A model generated the notes under the pieces. The model ran no database searches. It was not told the origin of the DNA and worked only from the letters and a program-made list of their open reading frames with translations. From contig OY970063.1 of the NCBI GenBank assembly GCA_963705275.1, forward strand, positions 2,046,001-2,110,000: 64,000 bases of DNA, written 5' to 3'. The position numbers and the translations under genes are program-made. This DNA comes from Fen-1135 sp963705275. GTDB lineage: Bacteria; Desulfobacterota; Syntrophia; Syntrophales; UBA2185. Shown here piece by piece: positions 1 to 8,165 of the stretch (within the stretch, counting starts at the first letter, position 1; each line of letters begins with the position of its first letter).

Positions 1-730
1 CGGTTCCCAGATCATGATATTTCTTCATGACCGGGGATTCTACCGCTGTCTGATAGATTTCTTCATACATTTTTCGGTAAAGCTTTGTGTCGGCAACAGG
101 CACTGATGATTTTCCGGAGATGGCAATCGCCTTGAGTTTTTTACTTCCGAAGACGGCGCCCAATCCCAATCTGCCAAAATGACGATACGTCTCCGTCGTT
201 ACACTAGCATATGAAACAAGGTTTTCCCCCGCCTTGCCGATTCGCATGATTGTGCGCAAGCCTCCTCCCGTCTCATTCTCTCTGATGATACGCCCTGTTG
301 CGGAACTACCCATCCCCCACAGTGAAGAGGCATCACGAAAGTACACCTTGTTCCCATGAATGGATAAATAGATGGGGATATCACTGACGCCTTTCAAGAC
401 AATGGCCCCGTATCCGGCCATACGGATTGCAACCGCACTTCTACCGCCACAGTGGCTCTCTCCCAGGTTGCCGGTATGGGGAGATTTAAACATGGCGACT
501 GTTTTAGAGGCCAAAGGGAACAATGACGTAAGGGGACCAACCGCGAATATGATCGGGTTCTCCGGGCCGATGGGATCGCAACCAGTGGGACATTCTTCAT
601 GAAGGAGCTGTATAGCCACGCCGGTGCCCCCGATATACCTGTCAAAAAGCTCAGGCCTCTTTTTTGTCATGAAGGTTCTATTTGATAGGTCTATATAAAG
701 GATATTGGCAAGGGGATCATCTGTTAACAT
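1..730 (-). CDS. aldehyde ferredoxin oxidoreductase, N-terminal part (runs off the window)
   Basis: Open frame from ATG at 730 down to base 1 without a stop, about 243 residues. It reads like the AOR N-terminal domain: an early ILYIDLS strand, YIGGTGVAIQLL, the GPLT stretch, a SHCGGR segment and GRLGLGAVFGSKKLKAIAI, all typical of the tungstopterin-binding fold. The family oxidises aldehydes to acids (or works in reverse) with a W- or Mo-bis-pyranopterin and a 4Fe-4S cluster; the cluster-ligand cysteines near the C-terminus lie outside the window. The start overlaps the end of the upstream ferredoxin gene by 14 bases, so both are probably cotranscribed and the ferredoxin is the likely electron partner. 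Substrate cannot be told. This is the first of several W/Mo enzymes here. Confidence 0.88.
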   Translation of the reverse strand, partial: MLTDDPLANILYIDLSNRTFMTKKRPELFDRYIGGTGVAIQLLHEECPTGCDPIGPENPIIFAVGPLTSLFPLASKTVAMFKSPHTGNLGESHCGGRSAVAIRMAGYGAIVLKGVSDIPIYLSIHGNKVYFRDASSLWGMGSSATGRIIRENETGGGLRTIMRIGKAGENLVSYASVTTETYRHFGRLGLGAVFGSKKLKAIAISGKSSVPVADTKLYRKMYEEIYQTAVESPVMKKYHDLGT

Positions 731-1136
731 GGCCCACCCCCTCCTTTTTCTTCAATCCCAAGACCTTGTGGGGACAGAATTTGACACAGTAACCGCAGTG
801 GATACAGATCATGGGTTTATTCGTGGTATCATCCCATAAAATGGCTCCAATGAGGCAGGCATCCTGGCAGTGCCCGCATCCTATGCATTTCTTCATATCG
901 AGGCGAACGCCGCCATCTTTTCCTGGTTCAAGGGCGTTCGTAGGACAGACTTTAGCACAGGGCGGATTATCACAGGCCCTGCAGACAATGACGGTAAAAC
1001 CCCGCCTCATACCTCCAACGGATTTCACGGCAATACAGGCCTTGGTTAATCCGGCCTCGTCCTGTCTTCGTGAGCATGCGAACATGCAACATTGACAGCC
1101 GACACATCTTTCCGTTTCCAATACCGCAAGCCTCAT
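717..1136 (-). CDS. polyferredoxin subunit of aldehyde oxidoreductase (four 4Fe-4S motifs)
   Basis: 139 residues, with four cysteine clusters: C11-x2-C14-x2-C17-x3-C21, C52-x2-C55-x4-C60-x3-C64, then KKCIGCGHCQDAC and CIHCGYCVKFCP. This is the DMSO-reductase-beta/HycB-like electron-transfer ferredoxin often found next to aldehyde oxidoreductase. No signal peptide, so cytoplasmic. It overlaps the AOR start by 14 bases (translational coupling). Likely role is to carry electrons between AOR and a ferredoxin or NAD-linked partner; this is inferred from context. Confidence 0.87.
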   Translation of the reverse strand: MRLAVLETERCVGCQCCMFACSRRQDEAGLTKACIAVKSVGGMRRGFTVIVCRACDNPPCAKVCPTNALEPGKDGGVRLDMKKCIGCGHCQDACLIGAILWDDTTNKPMICIHCGYCVKFCPHKVLGLKKKEGVGHVNR

Positions 1137-1334
1137 TGACTTGTTCCTTTCGCTCTCATATCAACTCGGGTGATAGTGCCTCTGTTAAGTCTTTGTTCAT
1201 ACTCAAAAGATCTTCAGCCATTTCAACTCACCTTCAAGTTCACAATCCCGGGAACAAAAACAAACATTCATCTCCACTTTGTAAGGTCCTTGCAACCATC
1301 ATAAAGTAGAATTAAGACTATTGTATATAGCCCC

Positions 1335-1526
1335 TTATGCTATGCTTTTAACGATCTCCTCCACCAGTTCCGGTTTAGCTATATCTGAGCCTGCGTTCGG
1401 AGTGCGCGTTTCTATATTAGCTTTCTGCTGTTTAGCCATTATGCGCTTTGAAGCCTTATCTATTTGTTTCTGCTGTCTTGCTTTTTCTTTCACCTGTTTG
1501 CCAAAGTCGTACATGGACTTTCCCAT
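1335..1526 (-). CDS. small basic hypothetical protein downstream of the cold-shock gene
   Basis: 63 residues, start ATG with a purine-rich region (AGGAGCTT) just upstream on the minus strand. The first half is very rich in Lys and Gln (GKQVKEKARQQKQIDKASKR) and probably helical; the rest is unremarkable. It lies 115 bases downstream of the cold-shock gene on the same strand, so they may be cotranscribed. I do not recognise a family; a nucleic-acid-associated role would be a guess from charge only. Confidence 0.55.
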   Translation of the reverse strand: MGKSMYDFGKQVKEKARQQKQIDKASKRIMAKQQKANIETRTPNAGSDIAKPELVEEIVKSIA

Positions 1527-1641
1527 TTTTAAGCTCCTATTTTTATCTTTCTTTCAAACATTACAGAATATGCTGAAAATGGAGAGACGTTCCAAAACAG
1601 AATATCGTAATGGAACGCCCCTTTCTTTACCCAATGTTTAA

Positions 1642-1842
1642 TTAACTGAGTTTCACGTTTTCTGCTGCGGGGCCTTTTTTGCCCTGGACAACATCGAAAC
1701 TTACAGACTGGCCTTCAGTTAAAGTCTTGAAACCAGCGGCTTGAATGGCGCTGTAATGGACGAAAACATCCCCACCATCATTCTTCTCGATAAATCCAAA
1801 ACCTTTACTCTCGTTAAACCATTTTACTTTACCTTCTGACAT
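1642..1842 (-). CDS. cold-shock protein, CspA family
   Basis: 66 residues, the full length of the family. Begins MSEGKVKWFNESKGFGFIEK and contains both RNA-binding motifs, KGFGFI (RNP1) and DVFVHY (RNP2). A single OB-fold domain that binds single-stranded RNA and DNA and melts RNA structure in the cytoplasm. A good ribosome site (AAAGGAGGAGAC) sits before the ATG. A hairpin followed by seven T on the same strand lies 60-93 bases upstream of the start, so expression may be controlled by its leader (see the terminator at 1902-1935). Confidence 0.95.
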   Translation of the reverse strand: MSEGKVKWFNESKGFGFIEKNDGGDVFVHYSAIQAAGFKTLTEGQSVSFDVVQGKKGPAAENVKLS

Positions 1843-1901
1843 AATTAGTCTCCTCCTTTCTTAGAATTTATCAAAAGTCGAATTACCAATATGACAGAAA
1901 T

Positions 1902-1935
1902 AAAAAAACCACCAAAACTCTAAAGAGCATGGTGG
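1902..1935 (-). terminator. leader terminator-like hairpin upstream of the cold-shock gene
   Basis: On the minus strand CCACCA and TGGTGG pair around a 15-base loop and are followed at once by T7. It lies about 60 bases before the cold-shock start codon and reads in the same direction, so it is either an attenuator in the 5' leader or the end of a short upstream RNA. Confidence 0.5.
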
Positions 1936-2348
1936 CCGCCTTTGCACTTCAAATTGTTATAACTCAACTTTAACTGTACCAAACTTACTTAAGACCATAG
2001 TGAGGTACGAGATATATGCGAACGATACTTTACTCTTTACGCAAAGTCAAGGCAATTATTAAATTATTTTCAAAGCATAGGTGTGTTCGTTAATGTTCTC
2101 TATGGATTTAATCTAAGGAGTATGCCCGCCAAAATTGCTGGATGCTTTGTTAGAGGAAAAATTTATTAGAGTATGCGTAAGCTGGAAGAAAAGGAGGATG
2201 CTAATAAGGGAAGCATTGTCTGGCTGTTCTTAATAGGATGATTTACGAATATCTTGACTTCTGAGTTGATGGTGGCATCCTAAGAGAGGTGAGGAAGGCG
2301 TCTATAAGCACCTAATCAGCACTGTGCTTTTTTCATGGAGGTGGAGAA
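1936..2348. other. intergenic region between divergent cold-shock and zinc-ribbon genes
   Basis: AT-rich stretch with no convincing coding potential on either strand. It probably holds the promoter and long leader of the cold-shock gene (minus) and the promoter of the small gene at 2349 (plus). No known RNA family is recognisable to me. Confidence 0.4.
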
Positions 2349-2528
2349 ATGACAAGGATTAAAAAAGGTGAAATACTGGGGTATCAATTTGATACTGAAA
2401 CCATCTGCAGAGAATGTGCGACACTGGAAGAACTGAAAGATTTAAACAGAGCTGAGTTACTAACTGCGAAAAGAATTGGTGAGGACCTGGTTTTTTGTGA
2501 CAGATGCAAAAAACGGATTGAGGGTTGA
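2349..2528 (+). CDS. small zinc-ribbon-like protein (59 aa)
   Basis: Starts MTRIKKGEILGYQFDTET and ends at TGA 2526-2528. A strong ribosome site (GGAGGTGGAGAA) precedes the ATG. It has two CxxC knuckles, CREC at about residue 20 and CDRC at about residue 50, joined by an acidic helix, which suggests one structural zinc site. It lies just ahead of the secreted protein at 2567. Function unknown; a small regulator or protein-interaction module is possible. Confidence 0.6.
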   Translation: MTRIKKGEILGYQFDTETICRECATLEELKDLNRAELLTAKRIGEDLVFCDRCKKRIEG

Positions 2529-2566
2529 TTCCTGAGGTCCGGGCTTTTTATGAAAGGGGGAATGAT

Positions 2567-3037
2567 ATGAGAAATACTTTTGGTGTTATCATTGTATTAC
2601 TCACCTGCTTACTGATATTACCCTGTTCAAAGGATGTGAACGGTGCGGGTTGGATACGGTTCGATAAAGGAGAAGGCGGCAATGAACTTTTTTATGACAT
2701 ACAGAGCATAAATTATCTACCAAACAGTTCTGTTCGAGTACTTGTTAAAATGATACCGGAGGATGAAGAAAGTCGAGTGAGGGAGAGCGCGGAATGGCGA
2801 AAAGGTTACTCCGAATTTCCGGATAACTTCTCTTACTCAACATTCTTATATGAAATTAATTGCAAAGATAGAACATTTGAGGTTCTTGAAGGAGCAACAT
2901 ACAATAAAGAAAATGAAACAATAATTGATACAACTATAGAGTATCCACGTCTTGATAATATTTCTCCCGAATCGATGATGGAAGGGTTATACAAAATTGT
3001 ATGTGAAGAGAAAGACTCAAAAAAGAAAGGGCAATGA
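2567..3037 (+). CDS. secreted protein resembling the surface-adhesin protein E family
   Basis: 156 residues from the ATG at 2567, chosen because AAAGGGGG lies just upstream and an N-terminal signal sequence follows (hydrophobic about residues 5-20, possible lipobox-like LPC or Sec cleavage after NGA). The mature part has the pattern of PF16747-like proteins: GWIRFDK..., FYDIQSI, VRVLVKM, YEINCKDRTFEVLEG and a C-terminal LYKIVC, with two cysteines that could form a disulphide. Family members are periplasmic or surface proteins of about this size with unclear role. Family call rests on visual pattern only. Confidence 0.62.
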   Translation: MRNTFGVIIVLLTCLLILPCSKDVNGAGWIRFDKGEGGNELFYDIQSINYLPNSSVRVLVKMIPEDEESRVRESAEWRKGYSEFPDNFSYSTFLYEINCKDRTFEVLEGATYNKENETIIDTTIEYPRLDNISPESMMEGLYKIVCEEKDSKKKGQ

Positions 3038-3071
3038 TTAAACAGCGGGTCGGGAAACTGACCATTTTTAT

Positions 3072-3266
3072 TTACTGAATCGTCTCTTTCTTTGGATAGA
3101 GCCCGTTATCATCAAGTTCAGATGTGTCTACTTCTTTGGCGGTTTCGTTAAGTGGCGAACAATTGAACCTTTTGATTCTTTCACGGGTTGCCATACGTTT
3201 AGAGCGAATCATTTGGTCGGTGGCTATATCATAGCCTATGAAGTAATATACTGTTGTTTTTGGCAT
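3072..3266 (-). CDS. small conserved hypothetical protein (64 aa)
   Basis: MPKTTVYYFIGYDIATDQMI followed by RSKRMATRERIKR and an acidic tail with EVDTSELDDNG. The ATG at 3266 has AAAGGAG at ideal distance; another ATG two codons upstream (3272) is too close to it. It resembles small uncharacterised proteins seen in other proteobacteria, but I cannot name a function. A strong hairpin with six T on the same strand lies upstream (3331-3364), so it too may have a regulated leader. Confidence 0.6.
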   Translation of the reverse strand: MPKTTVYYFIGYDIATDQMIRSKRMATRERIKRFNCSPLNETAKEVDTSELDDNGLYPKKETIQ

Positions 3267-3330
3267 GGGCATGTCTCCTTTATTTCTTTAAGTCAAGCAG
3301 ACCGGTTTCTCCCGATTGAACGTAATAAAC

Positions 3331-3364
3331 AAAAAACCCCGTTCTGATTTCAGAAACGGGGTTT
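3331..3364 (-). terminator. strong rho-independent terminator, minus strand
   Basis: Read on the minus strand: CCCCGT(T)TCTGA-AA-TCAGAACGGGG followed by T6. The stem is 11 pairs with one bulge. It sits about 65 bases upstream of the 64-aa minus-strand gene and points into it, so it either attenuates that gene or ends a short minus-strand RNA made from the 3365-3696 gap. Confidence 0.75.
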
Positions 3365-3696
3365 CAATAATCCGTCCATAGCACCCTCACGTAATGTTAA
3401 AGGGTTTATGAATTTTAATCTCTGACTTTATATATGCCTTTTGACTATCATGATTACCATTTGAAATCTACAATGAAAATCGAAGATAGCAGTTTGTGGA
3501 CTTCAGGAAGACAGCCGCAACCTGTAGCGGAGATATTTCTGCACCGAGGGATACAAAATGGCAGAAATCTAACTTTGAATGTGGTACAATTCTGTGGGCA
3601 GGTTAGGATGTGCACTGAGTGGAAAAAATAAAAGATTATTTGGGAAGAGTCACTCTAAAATTGAAGCGTCAACTTCAAACTATAGGAAGGTAATCC
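3365..3696. other. intergenic gap before the C39-like peptidase
   Basis: No convincing gene. It should hold the promoter of the gene at 3697 and, on the minus strand, the origin of whatever transcript meets the terminator at 3331-3364. A small unannotated RNA is possible but unproven. Confidence 0.35.
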
Positions 3697-4341
3697 ATGA
3701 GGCTCAAAATACCCTACTACGCCCAGAGTTCCGAATTCAGCTGCGGTCCCGCTTGTGTGCTGATGATTTTCAAGTTTTTTAACACCCACCTCAAGCTGAA
3801 TCGCACCCTGGAGTTTGAAGTATGGCGTCAATGCAACATGATCGGAGTAAAAGGCGCAGACCCTTTCGGGATGAGTGTCCCGTTGTTGGATGCCGGCTAT
3901 GAGGTCCACCTGTTAACGCAACGCAGGAGTATGATCGACCCTGATTTGTGGAGGAGCAGGATGCAGGAAATTAGGTTGACCCCGGAAGACGAGGATTTAG
4001 CTGTTTTCGGTATTGCCGAAAACAAGAAGCGCGCGCTGGGTCGTGGCTTGACTGTGGTGTACAGCAGATTGACGGTCGAGCGGGTCGCTAAGTCCTTCTA
4101 TGAAGGGTTCATCCCGATAGCATTAGTACACATGGGAGTGGTACACCAGCTGGACATACCTCATTGGGTAGTAGTGACGGATGTCGGAGATGATCATGTA
4201 ACCTTCAATGACCCCTATCCTCCCAAAGGGGGAAAGAACATTCGCGTGAGCCGGGAGGAATTCCAGGAGATGCTTGATGATGTTGGATCTCTGATCGGTC
4301 TGAGCCCATCGGTTATCTTTATCAGAAACTGCAACCATTGA
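3697..4341 (+). CDS. C39-like cysteine peptidase (DUF3335-type)
   Basis: 214 residues, no signal peptide or transporter domain. The catalytic arrangement of the C39/bacteriocin-leader peptidase fold is visible: QSSEFSCGPAC with nucleophile C16, H156 in IPHWVVV, and D172 in FNDPY. Stand-alone members of this group are found beside GNAT and ATP-grasp genes; here a DUF2156 and a GNAT gene follow on the other strand. A GGAAGG ribosome site precedes the ATG. Substrate unknown; processing of a small peptide is a family-based guess. Confidence 0.75.
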   Translation: MRLKIPYYAQSSEFSCGPACVLMIFKFFNTHLKLNRTLEFEVWRQCNMIGVKGADPFGMSVPLLDAGYEVHLLTQRRSMIDPDLWRSRMQEIRLTPEDEDLAVFGIAENKKRALGRGLTVVYSRLTVERVAKSFYEGFIPIALVHMGVVHQLDIPHWVVVTDVGDDHVTFNDPYPPKGGKNIRVSREEFQEMLDDVGSLIGLSPSVIFIRNCNH

Positions 4342-4383
4342 AGGAACCGAACTTTGCAAATGCAAAGAGGTAGACACGAGCCT

Positions 4384-5295
4384 TTAAGATTTTATCGTAA
4401 GGCTGTAAGATTTCAGCATCTCAACTGGATGATAGGATTTTTTCGATTGGGCCAGGGTTGCAAGGTCCATATCGCTCTCTTTGTTCATAAACACATATCC
4501 ATGGAAGAGTTCCTTGGCACACTCATTGTCCAGAAACTGGTAAAGACCTTTGATGTAGGGATAGGCCTTTTCAAAATTGAGGACGCCCATATCCTGCGTT
4601 AAATGGGACATGATGGCAAAGGCAGAGATCTCACCGTCTACCCGGACACATAAGCCGCGCCAGTCCAGCTCTTCTATGGTATGGAGCGCCTCAATCACAG
4701 CCGCCTTCTCACAAGTCATATTTTTCTCCTGCTCCTTGTCGCATTCCTGCAGATCACACCATTTTTCAAGAAAGTCGAGACACTGGGGAACATCTTTTTC
4801 TGTGATCATCCCCGCGGCCACCCGGTTATGATTAAGATATTCACGTGTAAACTGGTGAATCAGATTCCGTTTTTTTGCGTATCGATTTCCCTTGAGTTCG
4901 ACAAGATCCCGGGTGAGATAGAGATAGTCCTCATACTCTTTCTGCTCAGTGATATCGAAATAAGGATGGAGGGAGCTCTCTCCCACCTCTTGCAGATAAT
5001 CCCCGGGAACGAAACATATCCGCTCGCATCCCATCGCTATGACAAGTTCTTTCAGGGCAGCGGGTGCCGGCCGGCCATTGCCGCCGACGGGCAGAATCAA
5101 GTATCCTTTGTCTTCATGGTCCTTGATTTTCCTGGTCGCGACGATCACCTCGCCGTCCACAATCTCGTAATGAGATTCGAAGCAGTCGCCGTTCCAGGCA
5201 ATGATCGAAGGCAAGGAATAGGTGCTGAGGCGGTGCGGCTGGCGTTCAAAGAAGGGCTTCAACAACGGATAGTCTGCTTTGGTTAGTGGCTTCAT
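4384..5295 (-). CDS. DUF2156 (phosphatidylglycerol lysyltransferase C-terminal-like) protein
   Basis: 303 residues. The pattern of a double GNAT fold of the DUF2156 type is clear: an N-terminal FERQPHRLSTYSLPSIIAW, a middle DLVELKGNRYAKKRNLIHQF, and a C-terminal region with GLYQFLDNECAKEL and MNKESDMDL. In MprF and related proteins this domain transfers an aminoacyl group from tRNA to a lipid; stand-alone versions like this one have no known substrate. Cytoplasmic, no membrane segments. Its ATG overlaps the stop of the upstream GNAT gene (ATGA), so they form an operon. Confidence 0.85.
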   Translation of the reverse strand: MKPLTKADYPLLKPFFERQPHRLSTYSLPSIIAWNGDCFESHYEIVDGEVIVATRKIKDHEDKGYLILPVGGNGRPAPAALKELVIAMGCERICFVPGDYLQEVGESSLHPYFDITEQKEYEDYLYLTRDLVELKGNRYAKKRNLIHQFTREYLNHNRVAAGMITEKDVPQCLDFLEKWCDLQECDKEQEKNMTCEKAAVIEALHTIEELDWRGLCVRVDGEISAFAIMSHLTQDMGVLNFEKAYPYIKGLYQFLDNECAKELFHGYVFMNKESDMDLATLAQSKKSYHPVEMLKSYSLTIKS

Positions 5296-5726
5296 CGCTT
5301 AGAATCAATCTTTAGCAGCATCGGCAGAGAAAAGGGCATTTCCTCAAATCCTATTTTTCGATAGAGAGAATGGGTGCGGTTTTGAGCGATCAAACCGATC
5401 CATCGCATGTTGTCACTACGGAGCTGACCCACGATTTCTTCGACAATCCTTGTTCCGATTCCCTGATGTCGAAGTCGGGGGAAAACGGTCACATCATGAA
5501 TATAGGCGTCATTTACACGGTCGCTGATTGCCCGACCCATCCCCACAATTTCGTTTCCGTCTCTGACGGTCAGAAAGCAGTGACTTCCCGAAACGATGCG
5601 ACGGATCAGTTCGTGATCGCCATTATCCCGCTCATCCCACCAGCCCGCCTCCCGGTACAAGACCGTGATCTGCTCGATTTCCCCAGGATTGGGGTCGGTT
5701 ATGAACTGATATTTATACGATATCAT
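5292..5726 (-). CDS. GNAT family N-acetyltransferase
   Basis: 144 residues from the ATG at 5726. The core acetyl-CoA site is visible as VFPRLRHQGIGTRIVEEI (R/Q-x2-G-x-G/A), followed by IGLIAQNRTHSLYRKIGFEE. The frame stays open further upstream to 5834, but that stretch covers a hairpin (5802-5824) and has no protein-like pattern, so the shorter start is preferred although no clear ribosome site is seen. Overlaps the DUF2156 start by four bases. Substrate unknown. Confidence 0.82.
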   Translation of the reverse strand: MISYKYQFITDPNPGEIEQITVLYREAGWWDERDNGDHELIRRIVSGSHCFLTVRDGNEIVGMGRAISDRVNDAYIHDVTVFPRLRHQGIGTRIVEEIVGQLRSDNMRWIGLIAQNRTHSLYRKIGFEEMPFSLPMLLKIDSKR

Positions 5727-5801
5727 GTTGATAATGGTCGATGTAATCTCCGGACGGCAAATGGCAGAGAGGTGATAACTTGACCTATGACGAAATGTGG
5801 C

Positions 5802-5824
5802 TGTCATGGCGAAGCGCCATGACG
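5802..5824. repeat. short perfect hairpin
   Basis: GTCATGGC and GCCATGAC pair around a short loop. No T run on either side. It resembles a REP-type element or a processed 5' leader of the GNAT operon. Confidence 0.4.
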
Positions 5825-5862
5825 AACTAAACATTAATCCGCCTGCCTTTTATAAAAAACTA

Positions 5863-5952
5863 TCAAACGTGAATAAATAAATCAAGGTTAACGTTTACGA
5901 AAGCCCTCCTGCTCGGGATGTTAAACCACAATTCCTCACGATAGGACTTCAT
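5863..5952 (-). pseudogene. 5' remnant of a yjbQ/UPF0047-type gene
   Basis: A good ribosome site (GGAGAATTGCC) and ATG at 5952 open a 29-codon frame whose first 21 residues, MKSYREELWFNIPSRRAFVN, match the conserved N-terminus of the YjbQ/UPF0047 family as I know it; after that the similarity stops and TGA follows at 5863. The family is normally about 130-140 residues, so only the 5' end survives. It looks like the scar of a deletion. Confidence 0.6.
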
Positions 5953-6110
5953 GGCAATTCTCCTTTTTCAAAATTTCTGAAAATATGATTACCATAACGG
6001 GACAAGGTATACAATAACTGCCGGATGGAATCGAACGATTGCCTGCGATTGAATTATTGCTGATGATGAATAAGAGGATTTCAGAGAAGAAGGATTGTGG
6101 ATTGTTTAGA

Positions 6111-6133
6111 AAGGCTGGGTCACTTTCAGCCTT
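6111..6133. terminator. weak bidirectional hairpin
   Basis: AAGGCTG and CAGCCTT pair around a 9-base loop, with TTTT (plus strand) beyond. It lies just downstream of the AbiTii gene on the minus strand and may end its transcript. Confidence 0.35.
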
Positions 6134-6211
6134 TTAAGCAGGAAGGGTTACATTTAACCTGATGATCTATTTGATACCTAATTATCAATGAAACAACTAT
6201 CCCTCAAACAT

Positions 6212-7150
6212 CTAAACGCTATTTCTTTCAATATGGAGAATTTCTCCCAACAGCAAATAGGTGTTTAAGAATAGTGCTCTGGCTTCGCCTAACGTGACAT
6301 CAGCATGAACCCCAGTCGATACGCGATCAAACAAGTTGCCGAGGTTCTGACGTAATCTTTTCTTCCGCGTCTGACTGGTGGTATGTTGGTGAATATAAGC
6401 ATTAATCCTGTTTTGGTGTTTATCTGGTCCCAGGTTGAGCGTGTTACCGCCGATCTCGATGGTTTCTTCGGTGGGTGGAAAAATAGAATCGGCGAAACTA
6501 TCAAGGATGCGGCGACATGTTGTTAAAGCTTGGCTGATAGCCTCTGGTTGGGCCTCTGCCAACCGATCTATTACGGCAGGGATCTGATCTAGAACTTTAC
6601 CGCAGGATTCAGCGATGAGCACATCAACGTCGCGCTTATACCTCTCGAAGATTGATTCCGAAAGACCTTCAAATGCCAAGCTGTAATAGATTTCACTGAC
6701 AAACTGATGCAGTCGAGCAAGTGCCCGGCTTTTTATAGCACTGAGGGTTGATATATTGATCGCCGTTTGACTCATTGCATTCGTAACATTTGTTATTGCA
6801 ACATTTGCCCATTCCCCACCTGCGTCAGGCGTCCGCATTGCAGCTAGTTTAGCCCTTTCGGCCTCTATCGCGGCTTCCTGCTGAGCTAAGGGACCAAAAT
6901 ATCCTATCCCCTTCGCTCGGTCTATCCACCTTCCTGTTAATGTCATATATTTCAGGGAAGTTTCCTCCACATTGTTATAACCAGTCATCTCCAGTTTTAA
7001 CCACTGCTGGGTCTCCTCGGAACCCATCCACCTTGCCAATCTACTTGCTTTCAAAAGCAAGTGCTCGGCACTCATCCTATTAAGTTCGATGTCGTCAAGC
7101 AGTTCTTTGGCCAGTTCGGCGATGTGTTTTGACCTGTTCTCTTCGGTCAT
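6212..7150 (-). CDS. AbiTii-domain protein, putative abortive-infection component
   Basis: 312 residues. The N-terminal 60 residues carry the AbiTii signature: ELAKELLDDIELNRMSAEHL, LLKASRLARWMG, WLKLEMTGYNN. A mostly helical middle follows, and the C-terminal 60 residues (RLRQNLGNLFDRVSTGVHAD and EARALFLNTYLLLGEI) form a second conserved-looking helical block. AbiTii domains occur in phage-defence loci of unknown mechanism. AAAGGA precedes the ATG. It stands downstream of a probable PD-(D/E)XK nuclease gene on the same strand, with a 103-base gap, in an AT-richer stretch. Defence role is inferred from family and neighbours. Confidence 0.75.
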   Translation of the reverse strand: MTEENRSKHIAELAKELLDDIELNRMSAEHLLLKASRLARWMGSEETQQWLKLEMTGYNNVEETSLKYMTLTGRWIDRAKGIGYFGPLAQQEAAIEAERAKLAAMRTPDAGGEWANVAITNVTNAMSQTAINISTLSAIKSRALARLHQFVSEIYYSLAFEGLSESIFERYKRDVDVLIAESCGKVLDQIPAVIDRLAEAQPEAISQALTTCRRILDSFADSIFPPTEETIEIGGNTLNLGPDKHQNRINAYIHQHTTSQTRKKRLRQNLGNLFDRVSTGVHADVTLGEARALFLNTYLLLGEILHIERNSV

Positions 7151-7253
7151 GTAGTCATGTCCTTTTAGCGTTTAATTGCCGCATGAGCGGAGCCTGACAT
7201 AAGAATATTGCTATAACAAAATTGAAAATGTTCTCATATTGTACGTTTCGACA

Positions 7254-8165
7254 TTAAAAAGCGAATTCATCAAATACGGGTTTACAATATTTCTTAAAGA
7301 GAGATTTAAACGAGCCTGATGGGAGCATAACGATCTTAATAAACTCTCTTAAGTAATCTAATGTGATGACATTATAGTATCGGAATTCCCTGATTGAATC
7401 TCTGTACAAACAATCATCAAAAACATCGTAATTATTAATATACGTAACAAAGGGAGCTTCTATAATATGATAATTCCTTTTTGCCGCATCGATGTTAATC
7501 ACGTAGATGGGGCTATTTGTTACTATTAGAGGAATAATCCTGATCACATCAAAAGAAGCATGGGGCTCTTTTTGCTTATTATCTTTTTCTCTAAAAGATA
7601 TGATATTTTCGTTTTGATACAATGCATAAATACTGTCATTTAATTGCTGGACAGCGTTATAGAATTTAGTTTTATCTTCTTGATATTCATCCTTCCTTTC
7701 TGCCAGCTTATAAAAAGATGCCCAGTTGACCAAGATTGCATTTTCTCGGTTTATGTATAAATCTATATTTGCGTTTTCCTTGTTGTGCCTATTCAGAAAT
7801 TCTTCATAATAGCCTCTCAAATGTTCGTCTTGTCGACAAAGTAAGAAACCGCTTCTTTCTCTCTGCGGATGGCCTTTACATTGAACTAAAAAATACGCTC
7901 TAATTAATGCATTGTTCTCTACCCTTTCGTAAGGATTAGCTCTTCTTTTTCCGGGCTCCTTCCAATTATATGTGAAATCTTGACACCTTTGTCGCACAGC
8001 ACAATATACATCAATTTCTATATAATCCGTTATTCCGCCCTTATCAAATCTTAGACTATAACTTATGCTTTGCCGTTCAACTTTATCTGATGACAAACAG
8101 TCAGAGAACACATTATACGTTTGATGCTCAAGAATGAGACCTTGCTTCTTAATAAGATTGTCCAA
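7254..8165 (-). CDS. probable PD-(D/E)XK nuclease-like protein, function unknown
   Basis: 303 residues from a TTG at 8165; the same frame is open back to about 8242 with protein-like sequence (IIRRNDPKKKKEQTTPDY), so the true start is uncertain and may be further upstream. Near the N-terminus, YIEIDVYCAV is followed about 50 residues later by AYFLVQCKGHPQ, fitting the D...(E/Q)xK core of the PD-(D/E)XK nuclease fold with Q in place of the second acid, as in Mrr-like enzymes. The remaining 180 residues have no domain I recognise. AT-rich and codon-atypical against its neighbours, which hints at transfer. Likely a defence effector, by context. Confidence 0.55.
   Translation of the reverse strand: MDNLIKKQGLILEHQTYNVFSDCLSSDKVERQSISYSLRFDKGGITDYIEIDVYCAVRQRCQDFTYNWKEPGKRRANPYERVENNALIRAYFLVQCKGHPQRERSGFLLCRQDEHLRGYYEEFLNRHNKENANIDLYINRENAILVNWASFYKLAERKDEYQEDKTKFYNAVQQLNDSIYALYQNENIISFREKDNKQKEPHASFDVIRIIPLIVTNSPIYVINIDAAKRNYHIIEAPFVTYINNYDVFDDCLYRDSIREFRYYNVITLDYLREFIKIVMLPSGSFKSLFKKYCKPVFDEFAF

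Noticed and set aside
5727..5834. Longer N-terminus of the GNAT protein
   Set aside because: The extension spans a hairpin repeat and has no protein-like pattern.
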